Assembly (NCBI GenBank): GCA_913052515.1
Contig: CAJXFJ010000053.1
Coordinates: 1-8,515, forward strand
DNA from: an uncultured Flavobacteriales bacterium
GTDB lineage: Bacteria; Bacteroidota; Bacteroidia; Flavobacteriales; Vicingaceae
Length of the DNA: 8,515 bases
Direction of reading: 5' to 3'
Part shown: positions 1 to 6,984 of the stretch, piece by piece
Layout: the number at the start of each line of letters is the position of its first letter
Position numbering within the stretch: position 1 is the stretch's first letter
Notes under the pieces: model-generated
What the model saw: the letters and a program-made list of their open reading frames with translations, nothing else
Told to the model about the DNA's origin: nothing
The model's database searches: none
Program-made: the position numbers and the translations under genes

Positions 1-10
1 ATTTAGTTTC

Positions 11-499
11 TTATTTAAGGCATTTAAAATAATCAAATGGTTCGTGGCAATCTTCGCATTTAAAAAGGGCTTTACAGGCAGTTGAGCCAAATCGACTAAC
101 CATTTTGGTATTGCTTGAGCCACATTGTGGACAATTGATTTGATGTTTTTCTCCTGTTAATGCTGCTTTATCTACTGAGGTCTCTCGGGGTGCAGCAATT
201 CCATATTCTTCAAGAGCCTGCTTTCCTCTTTCCGTTATCCAGTCGGTTGTCCAAGCGGGACTTAAAACCAGCTTTACTTCAGCAATTAAGCCTTCTTTTT
301 TAAAAGCAGCTTTAATGTCATCGCTTATGGTATCCATTGCTGGACAACCCGAGTAAGTTGGTGTAATTTCAATGTGAAAAGTTTCACCATTTTGCTCAAC
401 TTTTCGCACAATACCCATATCCATAATGGAAAGAACTGGAATTTCAGGATCGCTCACCGACCGTAGAATTTCTTCTATTTCCGGATTAGCAACTTTCAT
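11..499 (-). CDS. paaD: PaaD, Fe-S assembly factor for phenylacetyl-CoA epoxidase
   Basis: 162-residue MIP18/DUF59-family protein with a C-terminal cysteine-rich domain, the PaaD architecture. PaaD is needed to make active phenylacetyl-CoA epoxidase, probably by maturing metal or Fe-S centres, and is not a structural subunit of the enzyme. Residues 1-90 form the DUF59 domain, with the DPE motif at 17-19 and the conserved cysteine C52 in TYSGCPAM. Residues 120-162 carry C123-x2-C126, C142, C148-x2-C151 and C160, a likely metal-binding ribbon. It is the last gene of the paaEABCD operon visible here. Its ATG directly follows the paaC stop codon (TAA then ATG, no spacer), implying translational coupling. 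The stop lies only 10 bases from the left edge, so the next operon gene is outside the window. Length and both domains look complete. Confidence 0.95.
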   Translation of the reverse strand: MKVANPEIEEILRSVSDPEIPVLSIMDMGIVRKVEQNGETFHIEITPTYSGCPAMDTISDDIKAAFKKEGLIAEVKLVLSPAWTTDWITERGKQALEEYGIAAPRETSVDKAALTGEKHQINCPQCGSSNTKMVSRFGSTACKALFKCEDCHEPFDYFKCLK

Positions 500-1255
500 T
501 TACCACTGCATGTTTGGGTAAGCTCTTTGCATGTATTGGAACTCTGCTAATATGTAACCCATGTATTCAGTATGTCTTCCAGCTTTACCACCATATTGGA
601 AGGTAGTCTTTTCAGGGAAGGAAATATCCGATTTTACCAAAACGTCTTTAACTCTTTCTAAATAGATTGGCTTAAGCAGCTCCAAATCTGGACCAACACC
701 CATTTCTGCCATTAAGGTTTCCGTTTCTGTTGGTTTAAAAAGTTCCATACTATATCTCCAAAGAAAACCAAAAGCTTCATTTAAACGCTCATTGCTTTCT
801 TCTGTTCCATCGCCTAAGCGTTGCATCCAAGTTGAAGATAAATCAAAGTGATAATCTACCTCTTTAATGGATTTATGAGCGATGGCAGCAATTTGACGGT
901 TCTTACTATTCATCAATTCAGTTAGCAACAATTGATGATAGGTATCAAACAAGAACTGACGACAAATTACATAGGCAAAGTCACGGTTTGGCTGTTCAAC
1001 TAATAAAGCATTTTTATATTCATGCTCTAAACGAAGCATGGCAATGGAGTCTTCCGTAACACCCTCTCCTTTTAGCTCAGCGGCATATTGAAAGTAATTT
1101 CTCACTTGGCCAAAAAGATCAAGGGAAACATTAGTCAGTGCAATGTCCGTTTCTAGTTCAGGTCCATGACCACATAGTTCTCCTAATCGCTGACCCAAAA
1201 TCATGGAATTATCCCCAAGCAGTAATAAATAATCGTATAAGGCTTTTTGCTCCAT
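500..1255 (-). CDS. paaC: PaaC, structural subunit of phenylacetyl-CoA 1,2-epoxidase
   Basis: 251-residue ferritin-like helical protein and structural partner of PaaA in the cytoplasmic PaaABCE multicomponent monooxygenase, which epoxidises the aromatic ring of phenylacetyl-CoA. It matches the family end to end: the LGQRLGELCGHGPELE block (about 20-35), the LDLFGQ block (45-50), LLVEQPN (84-90), KSIKEVDYH (128-136) and the C-terminal GGKAGRHTE ... YPNMQW. The length is normal. In characterised systems PaaC has the ferritin fold but lost a working diiron site, and its role is to hold PaaA in an active conformation. The ATG overlaps the paaB stop by one base (TAATG), and the stop abuts the paaD start, so expression is probably coupled across B-C-D. 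No frameshift or truncation is seen. Confidence 0.96.
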   Translation of the reverse strand: MEQKALYDYLLLLGDNSMILGQRLGELCGHGPELETDIALTNVSLDLFGQVRNYFQYAAELKGEGVTEDSIAMLRLEHEYKNALLVEQPNRDFAYVICRQFLFDTYHQLLLTELMNSKNRQIAAIAHKSIKEVDYHFDLSSTWMQRLGDGTEESNERLNEAFGFLWRYSMELFKPTETETLMAEMGVGPDLELLKPIYLERVKDVLVKSDISFPEKTTFQYGGKAGRHTEYMGYILAEFQYMQRAYPNMQW

Positions 1256-1539
1256 TACATATGCTTTAATTCGTCTGGCAAATTGTAAAAAGTAGGGTGT
1301 CTGTAAACCTTATCTTTTGCAGGTTCAAACAACTCTCCCGACTTTTCAGGATTAGAAGCAGTGATGTGTTTAGACTCAACCACCCAAACACTTACTCCTT
1401 CTTGACGACGTGTGTATACATCACGGGCATTTTGAATTGCCATTTCAGCATCAGCCGCATGCAAGCTACCTGCATGTCGATGCTCTAATCCGTTTTTGCT
1501 ACGGATGAATATTTCCCAAATGGGCCAATCTTTATTCAT
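1255..1539 (-). CDS. paaB: PaaB, small subunit of phenylacetyl-CoA 1,2-epoxidase
   Basis: 94-residue protein matching PaaB along its length: WPIWEIFIRSKNGLEHRHAG at 5-24, the SLHAADAEMAIQNARDVYTRR block to about 45, and the VSVWVV strand at 49-54. PaaB is a small essential component of the phenylacetyl-CoA epoxygenase; structural work on the complex indicates that it bridges PaaAC heterodimers. It has no redox centre. The gene sits 18 nt after the paaA stop and overlaps paaC by one nucleotide, the usual compact operon packing. The N-terminal Met lies directly before the conserved WP(I/L)WE block, which supports the chosen start. The sequence looks complete and unremarkable for the family. Confidence 0.96.
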   Translation of the reverse strand: MNKDWPIWEIFIRSKNGLEHRHAGSLHAADAEMAIQNARDVYTRRQEGVSVWVVESKHITASNPEKSGELFEPAKDKVYRHPTFYNLPDELKHM

Positions 1540-1557
1540 AGTTTGTTTTCTTTTCGA

Positions 1558-2511
1558 TTAAGCACTTTTGCTTACTTTTCTTTCAGCTTGTTTTTTCGCA
1601 TGAGCCAAGGCTGCTTCTCTTACCCAAGCCCCCCTATCCCAAGCGTTATTTCGATCTTCCATTCGCTTGCGATTGCACGGCCCATTTCCTTTTACCACAT
1701 CCCAAAACTCTTCCCAATCAATTTCACCAAAATCATAATGTCCTCTTTCTTCGTTCCATTTCAAATCAGGATCTGGTATTGTCAAACCTAAAATCTCTGC
1801 TTGCGGTACCGTTTGATCTACAAATTGCTGACGCAATTCATCATTTGATTTTCGTTTAATCTTCCATTTCATGGATTGCTCCGTATTTGGAGACTCTTCA
1901 TCTCTTGGTCCAAACATCATCAGCGATGGCCACCAAAATCGGTTCAGCGCATCTTGTGCCATTTGCTTTTGAGCTTCAGTCCCGTTCGCTAAGGCAAGCA
2001 TAATTTCATAACCTTGACGTTGGTGGAAACTCTCTTCTTTACAAATACGCACCATAGCTCTTGCATAAGGGCCATAAGAGGTTTTAGTCAACATGACTTG
2101 ATTAATAATGGCCGCACCATCAACCAACCAACCTACAGCTCCCATATCTGCCCACGTTAGTGTTGGATAATTGAAAATACTTGAATATTTGGCAGTACCA
2201 TTTAGCAATTGCTCCACCAATTCATCGCGGCTGATTCCTAAGGTTTCTGCAGCGCTGTATAAATACAATCCATGTCCTGCTTCATCTTGAACTTTTGCCA
2301 ACAAGGCCACTTTTCTTCTCAATGAAGGAGCTCTTGTAATCCAGTTTCCTTCAGGCAACATTCCTACTACCTCGGAATGAGCATGCTGTGAAATTTGACG
2401 GATATGTGTTTTACGATATTTCTCTGGCATCCAATCTTTCGCTTCAATATTCTCTCCGCGATCAATTCGTGCCTGAAATTCTTCTTCTAAATTTTTTATA
2501 TTATTCTCCAT
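1558..2511 (-). CDS. paaA: PaaA, catalytic diiron subunit of phenylacetyl-CoA 1,2-epoxidase
   Basis: 317-residue catalytic subunit of the phenylacetyl-CoA ring 1,2-epoxidase, which uses O2 and electrons from PaaE to form ring-1,2-epoxyphenylacetyl-CoA. The carboxylate-bridged diiron ligands expected of this ferritin-like family are visible: E47 (in [10 protein letters not shown]), E77-x2-H80 (in KVQDEAGH) and E160-x2-H163 (in [10 protein letters not shown]). Other family blocks are the [20 protein letters not shown] segment (27-45), the helix with [14 protein letters not shown] (128-141) and [18 protein letters not shown] (192-209). Length matches the family. It follows paaE by 12 nt and precedes paaB by 18 nt in the same operon. 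All key residues are present, so the enzyme should be active. Confidence 0.97.
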   Translation of the reverse strand: MENNIKNLEEEFQARIDRGENIEAKDWMPEKYRKTHIRQISQHAHSEVVGMLPEGNWITRAPSLRRKVALLAKVQDEAGHGLYLYSAAETLGISRDELVEQLLNGTAKYSSIFNYPTLTWADMGAVGWLVDGAAIINQVMLTKTSYGPYARAMVRICKEESFHQRQGYEIMLALANGTEAQKQMAQDALNRFWWPSLMMFGPRDEESPNTEQSMKWKIKRKSNDELRQQFVDQTVPQAEILGLTIPDPDLKWNEERGHYDFGEIDWEEFWDVVKGNGPCNRKRMEDRNNAWDRGAWVREAALAHAKKQAERKVSKSA

Positions 2512-2523
2512 AATTTCAAGTAT

Positions 2524-3597
2524 TTAGCTATCGAAATCTACTAAAATATTATTGCTTTTGGGTACAGCTTGGCAAGTTAAAATGTATCCTGCTTCTACTT
2601 CTTCCTCTTCTAATGCATAATTGACTTGCATATCCACTTCTCCTTCAATCAATTTTGCTCGACAAGTACAACAAACTCCACCTTTGCAGGCGAATGGCAA
2701 ATCAGCATTATTACTCAGTGCGGCATCTAAAATGTAATTATCTCCACCTTGAGGCATTTCGAATGAGGTTTTTGTACCGTTATTTATAATTGAAACTTCC
2801 GATAAATCAGAATTGTTCACCGTTTCAACTTGTTCTTTTGATTTTTCTTTGGGGGGAACTCCAAAAAGTTCAAAATGGACTTTCTTAGAATCAACTCCAT
2901 GTTTAATCATAAAGTCTTTAATCATCATGGTCATGGCCATAGGACCGCAGATAAACACATCGTCAATCTGCGATAAATCAATTAAAGACTTTGAAATTTG
3001 CTCTAGCTTTTCTTCTGTAAAACGTCCATTAAATAAAGGTGCATCTCGCTCTTCTTTTGTTAAAAAGTGATACAACTCAAAACGTCCTAAATATTTATTT
3101 TTTAAAGCCTCAATTTCTTCTCTTAAAATAATGGACTGAACGGAGCGATTGACATAAAAAAGACTAGCTTTTGAATTTGGCTCTTCTTTTAAGTGTGTTT
3201 TCAAAATAGAAGCAATTGGTGTAATTCCACTTCCAGCTGCAAATGCCACATAGTGCTTTGAACAACTTTTATCTACATCACAATAAAAACTTCCGTTTGG
3301 AACCATTACTTCCAACTCATCACCCACTTTTAAATGATCATTGGCAAAAGTGGAAAAACGACCACCATCAATTTTTTTAATTGCTACTTTCCATTCATTG
3401 TCTAGCGGACTTGAACAAAGTGAATAAGACCTTCTGATAGACTCGCCATCAATTTCTGCCTTAAGCGTTAAATATTGACCTTGTTTATACTGAAAGAGTT
3501 CTTTCAACTCCTCTTCCACTTCAAAACTTACAATTGTACAATCATCAGTTGTCTTTTCTAATTCTTTAACCTTAAGCGGATGGAAACGTTTTGCCAT
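2524..3597 (-). CDS. paaE: PaaE, FAD/2Fe-2S reductase of phenylacetyl-CoA epoxidase
   Basis: 357-residue electron-transfer component passing electrons from NAD(P)H through FAD and a plant-type 2Fe-2S cluster to the diiron centre of PaaA. Domain order: an FAD-binding ferredoxin-reductase domain (about 5-105) with the R56-S-Y-S59 flavin motif; a NAD(P)-binding domain (about 112-235) with GSGITP at 122-127 and CGPM at 217-220; a linker rich in charged residues (about 248-268); then a C-terminal ferredoxin domain with cluster ligands C304-x4-C309-x2-C312-x29-C342. All four cysteines are present. This gene is first in the operon here (order E-A-B-C-D), whereas the classic E. coli order is paaABCDE. 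The start gives the family N-terminus (FHPLKVKELEKTTDD). A candidate promoter lies directly upstream. Confidence 0.96.
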   Translation of the reverse strand: MAKRFHPLKVKELEKTTDDCTIVSFEVEEELKELFQYKQGQYLTLKAEIDGESIRRSYSLCSSPLDNEWKVAIKKIDGGRFSTFANDHLKVGDELEVMVPNGSFYCDVDKSCSKHYVAFAAGSGITPIASILKTHLKEEPNSKASLFYVNRSVQSIILREEIEALKNKYLGRFELYHFLTKEERDAPLFNGRFTEEKLEQISKSLIDLSQIDDVFICGPMAMTMMIKDFMIKHGVDSKKVHFELFGVPPKEKSKEQVETVNNSDLSEVSIINNGTKTSFEMPQGGDNYILDAALSNNADLPFACKGGVCCTCRAKLIEGEVDMQVNYALEEEEVEAGYILTCQAVPKSNNILVDFDS

Positions 3598-3613
3598 AGA
3601 AAAAATTTGTTTG

Positions 3614-3621
3614 CAAAATTA
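3614..3621 (-). promoter_or_regulatory. candidate -7 promoter element of the paa operon
   Basis: Read on the minus strand this is TAATTTTG, an exact match to the Bacteroidota -7 consensus TAnnTTTG, ending 16 bases before the paaE ATG. It lies in the 43-bp gap between the DUF2461 gene and paaE and would give a 5' leader of roughly ten bases. No good TTTG -33 box is seen at the usual distance, only an ATTTAGG-like sequence inside the end of the upstream gene. The site is therefore tentative, and readthrough from the DUF2461 gene is an alternative. Confidence 0.35.
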
Positions 3622-3640
3622 AGCAAAGGGGATAGCATTC

Positions 3641-4324
3641 CTAAATAAGCGACTCCCCGTTTAAATCAGTTGTTAAATAAAGAGTCATTGCTTCAAAAAA
3701 TGGTTGAATTAACTGATACCCTTTTATAATTTGGTCTGGAAAATCTGCCGACATTACTTCTTGATCTGAAAATTTCTTCATCACATAAAAGTTTTTAAAA
3801 CGCAACAAATCAATATTTGGGTCATCTGCATTAAATCCTCTTGGAACAGTTTTTAACTTTTCTCCTAATAATTCCCCAAAATAGTTTTTAAATTTCTTGT
3901 TAGCTAAAGCCTGTTTTAAAGGTTCTGCATCCATTTCTATTTGTTCACGAATCAATTTTAAATCCGAAGCATTTGGTGCGTAAAATCCACCACCAATCAT
4001 TGAATTACCAGGCTCAATGCTAAAATAATATCCTCCTCTCCTATTTTCTCCTGCTCTTTTAAAAGAACCGGATCGATTGGTTTTGTATGGTGCTTTATTT
4101 TTAGAAAAGCGAACATCTCTATAGATTCGAAAAAGACTTTTTTTACCACTTATGGTTTCAATCTCATCAAACTGATTGAGACGCTTTAACAATTCATCAC
4201 CAAGCGCTGCCATTTCTTGGTGAGAAGCTTCATACTTGTTTTTGTTTTCTTGAAACCAATCTCGATTGTTATTGAGTTTAAGTTCTTTAAGAAAATTAAA
4301 TGTGGTTGATGTTACAATGCTCAT
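3641..4324 (-). CDS. DUF2461 domain-containing protein (TIGR02453 type)
   Basis: 227-residue cytoplasmic protein of the DUF2461 family, whose biochemical function is not established. Family signatures in order: FLKELKLNNNRDWFQENK at 11-28, the strongly conserved RIYRDVRFSKNKAPYK at 66-81, GGYYFSIEPG at 97-106, and GGGFYAPNA at 111-119 followed by a helical C-terminal half. The length is normal and no signal peptide is seen. It is on the same strand as paaE with a 43-bp gap. It could be co-transcribed with the paa genes, but the family has no known link to phenylacetate metabolism, so proximity is weak evidence. It is divergent from the plus-strand accessory pair at 4560, across a 235-bp intergenic region. 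Confidence 0.93.
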   Translation of the reverse strand: MSIVTSTTFNFLKELKLNNNRDWFQENKNKYEASHQEMAALGDELLKRLNQFDEIETISGKKSLFRIYRDVRFSKNKAPYKTNRSGSFKRAGENRRGGYYFSIEPGNSMIGGGFYAPNASDLKLIREQIEMDAEPLKQALANKKFKNYFGELLGEKLKTVPRGFNADDPNIDLLRFKNFYVMKKFSDQEVMSADFPDQIIKGYQLIQPFFEAMTLYLTTDLNGESLI

Positions 4325-4333
4325 GCAGTCAAT

Positions 4334-4360
4334 TTTGGGAGCTTGAAATTAATATCTTTG
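4334..4360 (+). promoter_or_regulatory. candidate promoter reading towards the accessory pair
   Basis: TATCTTTG at 4353-4360 matches the Bacteroidota -7 consensus exactly. A TTTG at 4334-4337 lies 15 bp upstream, a little shorter than the usual -33/-7 spacing. Transcription from here would run through the short ORF at 4381 and reach the gene at 4560 after a leader of nearly 200 bases. It is the best-matching box in this intergenic region. A weaker box (TTAATTTG at 4527-4534, one mismatch, with TTG at 4509-4511) lies closer to the gene. Confidence 0.35.
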
Positions 4361-4380
4361 GATGATAACATCAATAGAAA

Positions 4381-4455
4381 ATGGAAGAAAAATTCTACAT
4401 AGAAACGACAATTAGAAAAGTAGCCAAGACCATAAATGGCTTATTGTTATTTTAG
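4381..4455 (+). other. 24-codon leader ORF or gene remnant
   Basis: An ATG ORF of 24 codons (beginning MEEKFYIETTIRKVAK, ending GLLLF) starts 20 bases after a perfect -7 box. In another frame the open reading continues past its stop (ILEGWKNQLIPNESDKS, ending at 4502), and joining the two frames would give a plausible peptide of about 40 residues. It could be a decayed gene fragment with a frameshift, a translated leader peptide controlling the downstream pair, or chance in AT-rich DNA. No family is recognised, and an open stretch this short is weak evidence. Confidence 0.2.
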
Positions 4456-4559
4456 AGGGGTGGAAGAATCAATTAATCCCAAATGAATCAGATAAAAGCT
4501 AATATTTCTTGAATGGATGAAATAAATTAATTTGATATGCGCAATAAAATAGAAGACAA

Positions 4560-5264
4560 ATGAAAATTGAAGATCAATATGGCAAAATAGGAGAATCTAT
4601 AAACGGTATCCTTTCTAGTTCGTTGAAAAATCCGGACCTTGAAAAATTGGCTTCGAATCATTCCTTTATTGTTGATTTTGACATATGGCTTGATATTTTA
4701 CAGGATAGACCTGAAAAAAGCATTTTTGAAAATGCAATTAAGGAATACCAAATATCGATTATAAGTAATTGTCTTGGAATGTATCAACAGGCTTTTATGG
4801 GGTTGCGGTTTTTTCTTGAACGCTCCTTAGTTGCCATTCAATTTTCTGCAAATGAAATTGAATTGAATTTATGGAAAATTGGAGAGAGAGACACCTATTG
4901 GACTGAATTAATGGATGATGACAAAGGAGTTTTTTCTCCAAAATTTTGTCGAGCTTTTTTTCCAGAACTTGATAATGAAATAACTTTTTTTAAAGCTATT
5001 ACTAAAAAAGTTTATCGTGAATGCTCTGAATATGTTCATGGCAATAATTCAGTTATCGATAAAATTCCAAATTCACTAGAATATTCAAAAGATTTATTTG
5101 AAGAGTGGAACTCTAAAGCGGACATTATTAACAGAATAATTCTATTCACATTATGTTTACGATATTTAAAAATATTGAAGGTAGAGGAACGGAAAAAAGT
5201 AGCAGAATCCCTAATTGAAGAGTTTAATTCTATCCCTCCAATAAATCAAATTATTACACAATAA
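4560..5264 (+). CDS. helical protein with HEPN-like Rx6H motif, candidate toxin/effector
   Basis: 234-residue, apparently all-helical cytoplasmic protein that I cannot assign to a named family with certainty. Residues 68-95 form a long amphipathic helix (MYQQAFMGLRFFLERSLVAI), the type of helix found in HEPN-like domains. Residues 152-161 read YRECSEYVHG, giving R153-x6-H160. This fits the R-x(4-6)-H signature that HEPN ribonucleases use for metal-independent RNA cleavage. The rest is helical (about 176-222). There is no signal peptide or transmembrane segment. The stop is followed after 2 nt by the ATG of the ATPase gene, so the two are almost certainly one operon and probably one functional unit. 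By analogy with HEPN effectors paired with NTPases, it may be the killing or RNA-cutting component. The catalytic role is inference, since HEPN-like folds also occur as inactive adaptors. Confidence 0.85.
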   Translation: MKIEDQYGKIGESINGILSSSLKNPDLEKLASNHSFIVDFDIWLDILQDRPEKSIFENAIKEYQISIISNCLGMYQQAFMGLRFFLERSLVAIQFSANEIELNLWKIGERDTYWTELMDDDKGVFSPKFCRAFFPELDNEITFFKAITKKVYRECSEYVHGNNSVIDKIPNSLEYSKDLFEEWNSKADIINRIILFTLCLRYLKILKVEERKKVAESLIEEFNSIPPINQIITQ

Positions 5265-5266
5265 TT

Positions 5267-6877
5267 ATGGCTGAACTATTATTTAGAACCGAAGATATTC
5301 CGAATGGAGAAATTCTTGATTTGTTTGTTGAGACTGAACAAGACAGGGATGTAATAGAAAAATTAAAGTCAATATCCCCGACCATTATAGTTGGTAGTAG
5401 AGGAGTTGGTAAATCTTTTCTGATGAAAGTTGCCGAACAGGAATTAAATCAGAATTTCAAAGCAGATAGGATTTTACCCGTTTATTTAACTTTTACAAAA
5501 AGTTCACTTATTCACTCAGCTGATAAAAACCAATTTTTCAATTGGATGCTATCTTTGATTTGTTCTAAGATAATTAGGGAATTAAGAAGAAAAGGGCTAT
5601 TAGCAAACTTGCCACATTCGATTAGTGTTTTGAGTGGAGGTGAATACAACGAGGATAAACTAAGAATTGAAGATGTTGCGAAAAACTATGAAGACTCTTG
5701 GAAAAAACCAGCAGAGCAGGTAGATAATAGCAGCGTACCAACTATTGACGACTTTAAAGATGCCATTGAAGAAATTTGTGAAGATTTAGGTATAAAGCGA
5801 ATTAACCTGTTGATTGATGAAGCCGCTCATATTTTTAGACCTGAACAACAACGACAATTTTTTACGCTTTTCAGGGACTTACGGTCACCATATATTGCCT
5901 GCAATGCCGCTGTTTACCCAGGAGTAACAGCATTTGGTGATGTTTTTCAATATTCGCAAGATGCAACATTTATTGATATTAATAGAGATGTTTTATCAAG
6001 CAGTTACGTTGCCCGGATGCGAGAGATTGTTGAAAAACAAGCTGATTCGGACAGCAAACTTCTAAATGAGATTTCAAAAAATAGAAATAATTTTGAAATA
6101 TTAGCATTTGCGGCTTCTGGCAACCCAAGGTTTTTGTTAAAAAGTATTTCTAGAACTCCAAAAATGAGTTCTCAGCAATTAAATGAAACAATAAGAGAAT
6201 TTTATAAAATTGAATTGCTCGCTGAACATTCTAATCTAAGTGAAAAGTATCCGGGTCAAAAAGGACTTATTGATTGGGGTAGAAATTTCATTGAAAATAT
6301 CGTTCTACCAGAATTACAAAATAAAAATTCAAATTACATAGCAAATAGTAAACAAACATCTTGTTTTATTTGGCTTCATAAGGATGCTCCACATACAGTT
6401 AAAGAATCATTCCGATTATTAGAGTATACTGGAATAATTCAAGAGCACTCAAAAGGAATTAAAGCTACAAAAGCAGAAATTGGAACAAGATACCTTGTAA
6501 ATTTTGGGTGCATATTCTCACAAGAGTCTTCGCCCTCAAGTGCTTCTCTACCGATAGCCCGCAATATAACTTCAAAAAGAATGACCGAATACGGAATGAA
6601 TAATTCCAATTTTCAAAATCTTATTAATGAGATTCCTGATTTCAAAGAGAGTGATATGACTGAAGTTTTAGAGAAGGAATTGAACAAATCTCTTGACGTT
6701 CTTGATTTGTCCTTCTGGATAAAAGCTAAATTAAGAGAAATGAAAATTAACTGTGTTAAAGATATTTTGAATACAACTGAGGCAAACTTAAAAAAAGCCT
6801 ACTATGTTGGTGATAAAAGAGCACGATTGGTCAAGAGTGCTGCGACTGCTTCCGTTTATGAATACTTAAACGGATAA
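5267..6877 (+). CDS. ORC/CDC6-like AAA+ ATPase with C-terminal helix-hairpin-helix
   Basis: 536-residue cytoplasmic AAA+ ATPase of the ORC/CDC6- or STAND-like group. Walker A is GSRGVGKS at 43-50. Walker B is LLIDEA at 181-186, with D184 and E185. A sensor-1-like strand lies near 207-220 (SPYIACNAAVYPGV). A sensor-2-like GNPRFLLKSI with R288 is at 285-294. Residues about 365-415 look like a winged helix (VKESFRLLEYTGII, then RYLVNFGCIF). Residues 476-535 resemble the two-helix-hairpin domain of the RNA polymerase alpha C-terminus (LDLSFWIKAKLREMKINCV, then YYVGDKRARLVKSA), a likely nucleic-acid-binding tail. It begins 2 nt after the HEPN-like gene. Archaeal-type ORC ATPases load helicases, but such ATPases in bacterial accessory loci beside a small effector are more likely sensors or switches in defence. 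That role is inferred; the ATPase fold is well supported. Confidence 0.88.
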   Translation: MAELLFRTEDIPNGEILDLFVETEQDRDVIEKLKSISPTIIVGSRGVGKSFLMKVAEQELNQNFKADRILPVYLTFTKSSLIHSADKNQFFNWMLSLICSKIIRELRRKGLLANLPHSISVLSGGEYNEDKLRIEDVAKNYEDSWKKPAEQVDNSSVPTIDDFKDAIEEICEDLGIKRINLLIDEAAHIFRPEQQRQFFTLFRDLRSPYIACNAAVYPGVTAFGDVFQYSQDATFIDINRDVLSSSYVARMREIVEKQADSDSKLLNEISKNRNNFEILAFAASGNPRFLLKSISRTPKMSSQQLNETIREFYKIELLAEHSNLSEKYPGQKGLIDWGRNFIENIVLPELQNKNSNYIANSKQTSCFIWLHKDAPHTVKESFRLLEYTGIIQEHSKGIKATKAEIGTRYLVNFGCIFSQESSPSSASLPIARNITSKRMTEYGMNNSNFQNLINEIPDFKESDMTEVLEKELNKSLDVLDLSFWIKAKLREMKINCVKDILNTTEANLKKAYYVGDKRARLVKSAATASVYEYLNG

Positions 6878-6889
6878 ATAAAAAGTGCA

Positions 6890-6984
6890 TAACAACGGCT
6901 AAAAAATGATAGCTATCCTACGAGACAGCTCCCCAGTTCCCGCGCGATTGCCAGTCTGCGGAACGGGCAGGCATCGCGTGGTTA
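6890..6984 (+). repeat. GC-rich folded intergenic element, possible interspersed repeat or degenerate attC-like site
   Basis: Starts 13 bases after the ATPase stop codon. The outer ends form an imperfect inverted repeat: TAACAACG (6890-6897) against CGTGGTTA (6977-6984), one mismatch in eight. Inside is a strong hairpin: CGCGAT at 6943-6948 pairs with ATCGCG at 6973-6978, extended by GCC (6950-6952) with GGC (6970-6972) around one bulged T. An alternative pairing joins GTTCCCGC (6936-6943) to GCGGAAC (6958-6964). Bases 6931-6980 contain 35 G or C out of 50, against clearly AT-rich flanks. The shape suits a REP-like or other interspersed repeat; the AAC...GTT ends and size also recall integron attC sites, but the core boxes fit poorly. 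It may also act as a transcription stop. Confidence 0.5.

Noticed and set aside
1297..1791. Two plus-strand ORFs (1297-1488 and 1543-1791) opposite paaB and paaA
   Set aside because: They lie antisense within strongly conserved coding genes and their products look like random translations rich in F, S and I.
2813..3070. 85-codon plus-strand ORF opposite paaE
   Set aside because: Antisense shadow of the well-supported reductase gene with no recognisable domain.
4560..6877. Classic HEPN-MNT toxin-antitoxin pair
   Set aside because: The partner is a 536-residue AAA+ ATPase with Walker motifs, not a small nucleotidyltransferase, so it is not the HEPN-MNT type.
5267..6877. Transposition helper ATPase (TniB/IstB type)
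   Set aside because: No transposase, terminal repeats or IS structure is seen nearby. The winged-helix and HhH tail and the length fit an ORC/CDC6-like ATPase better.
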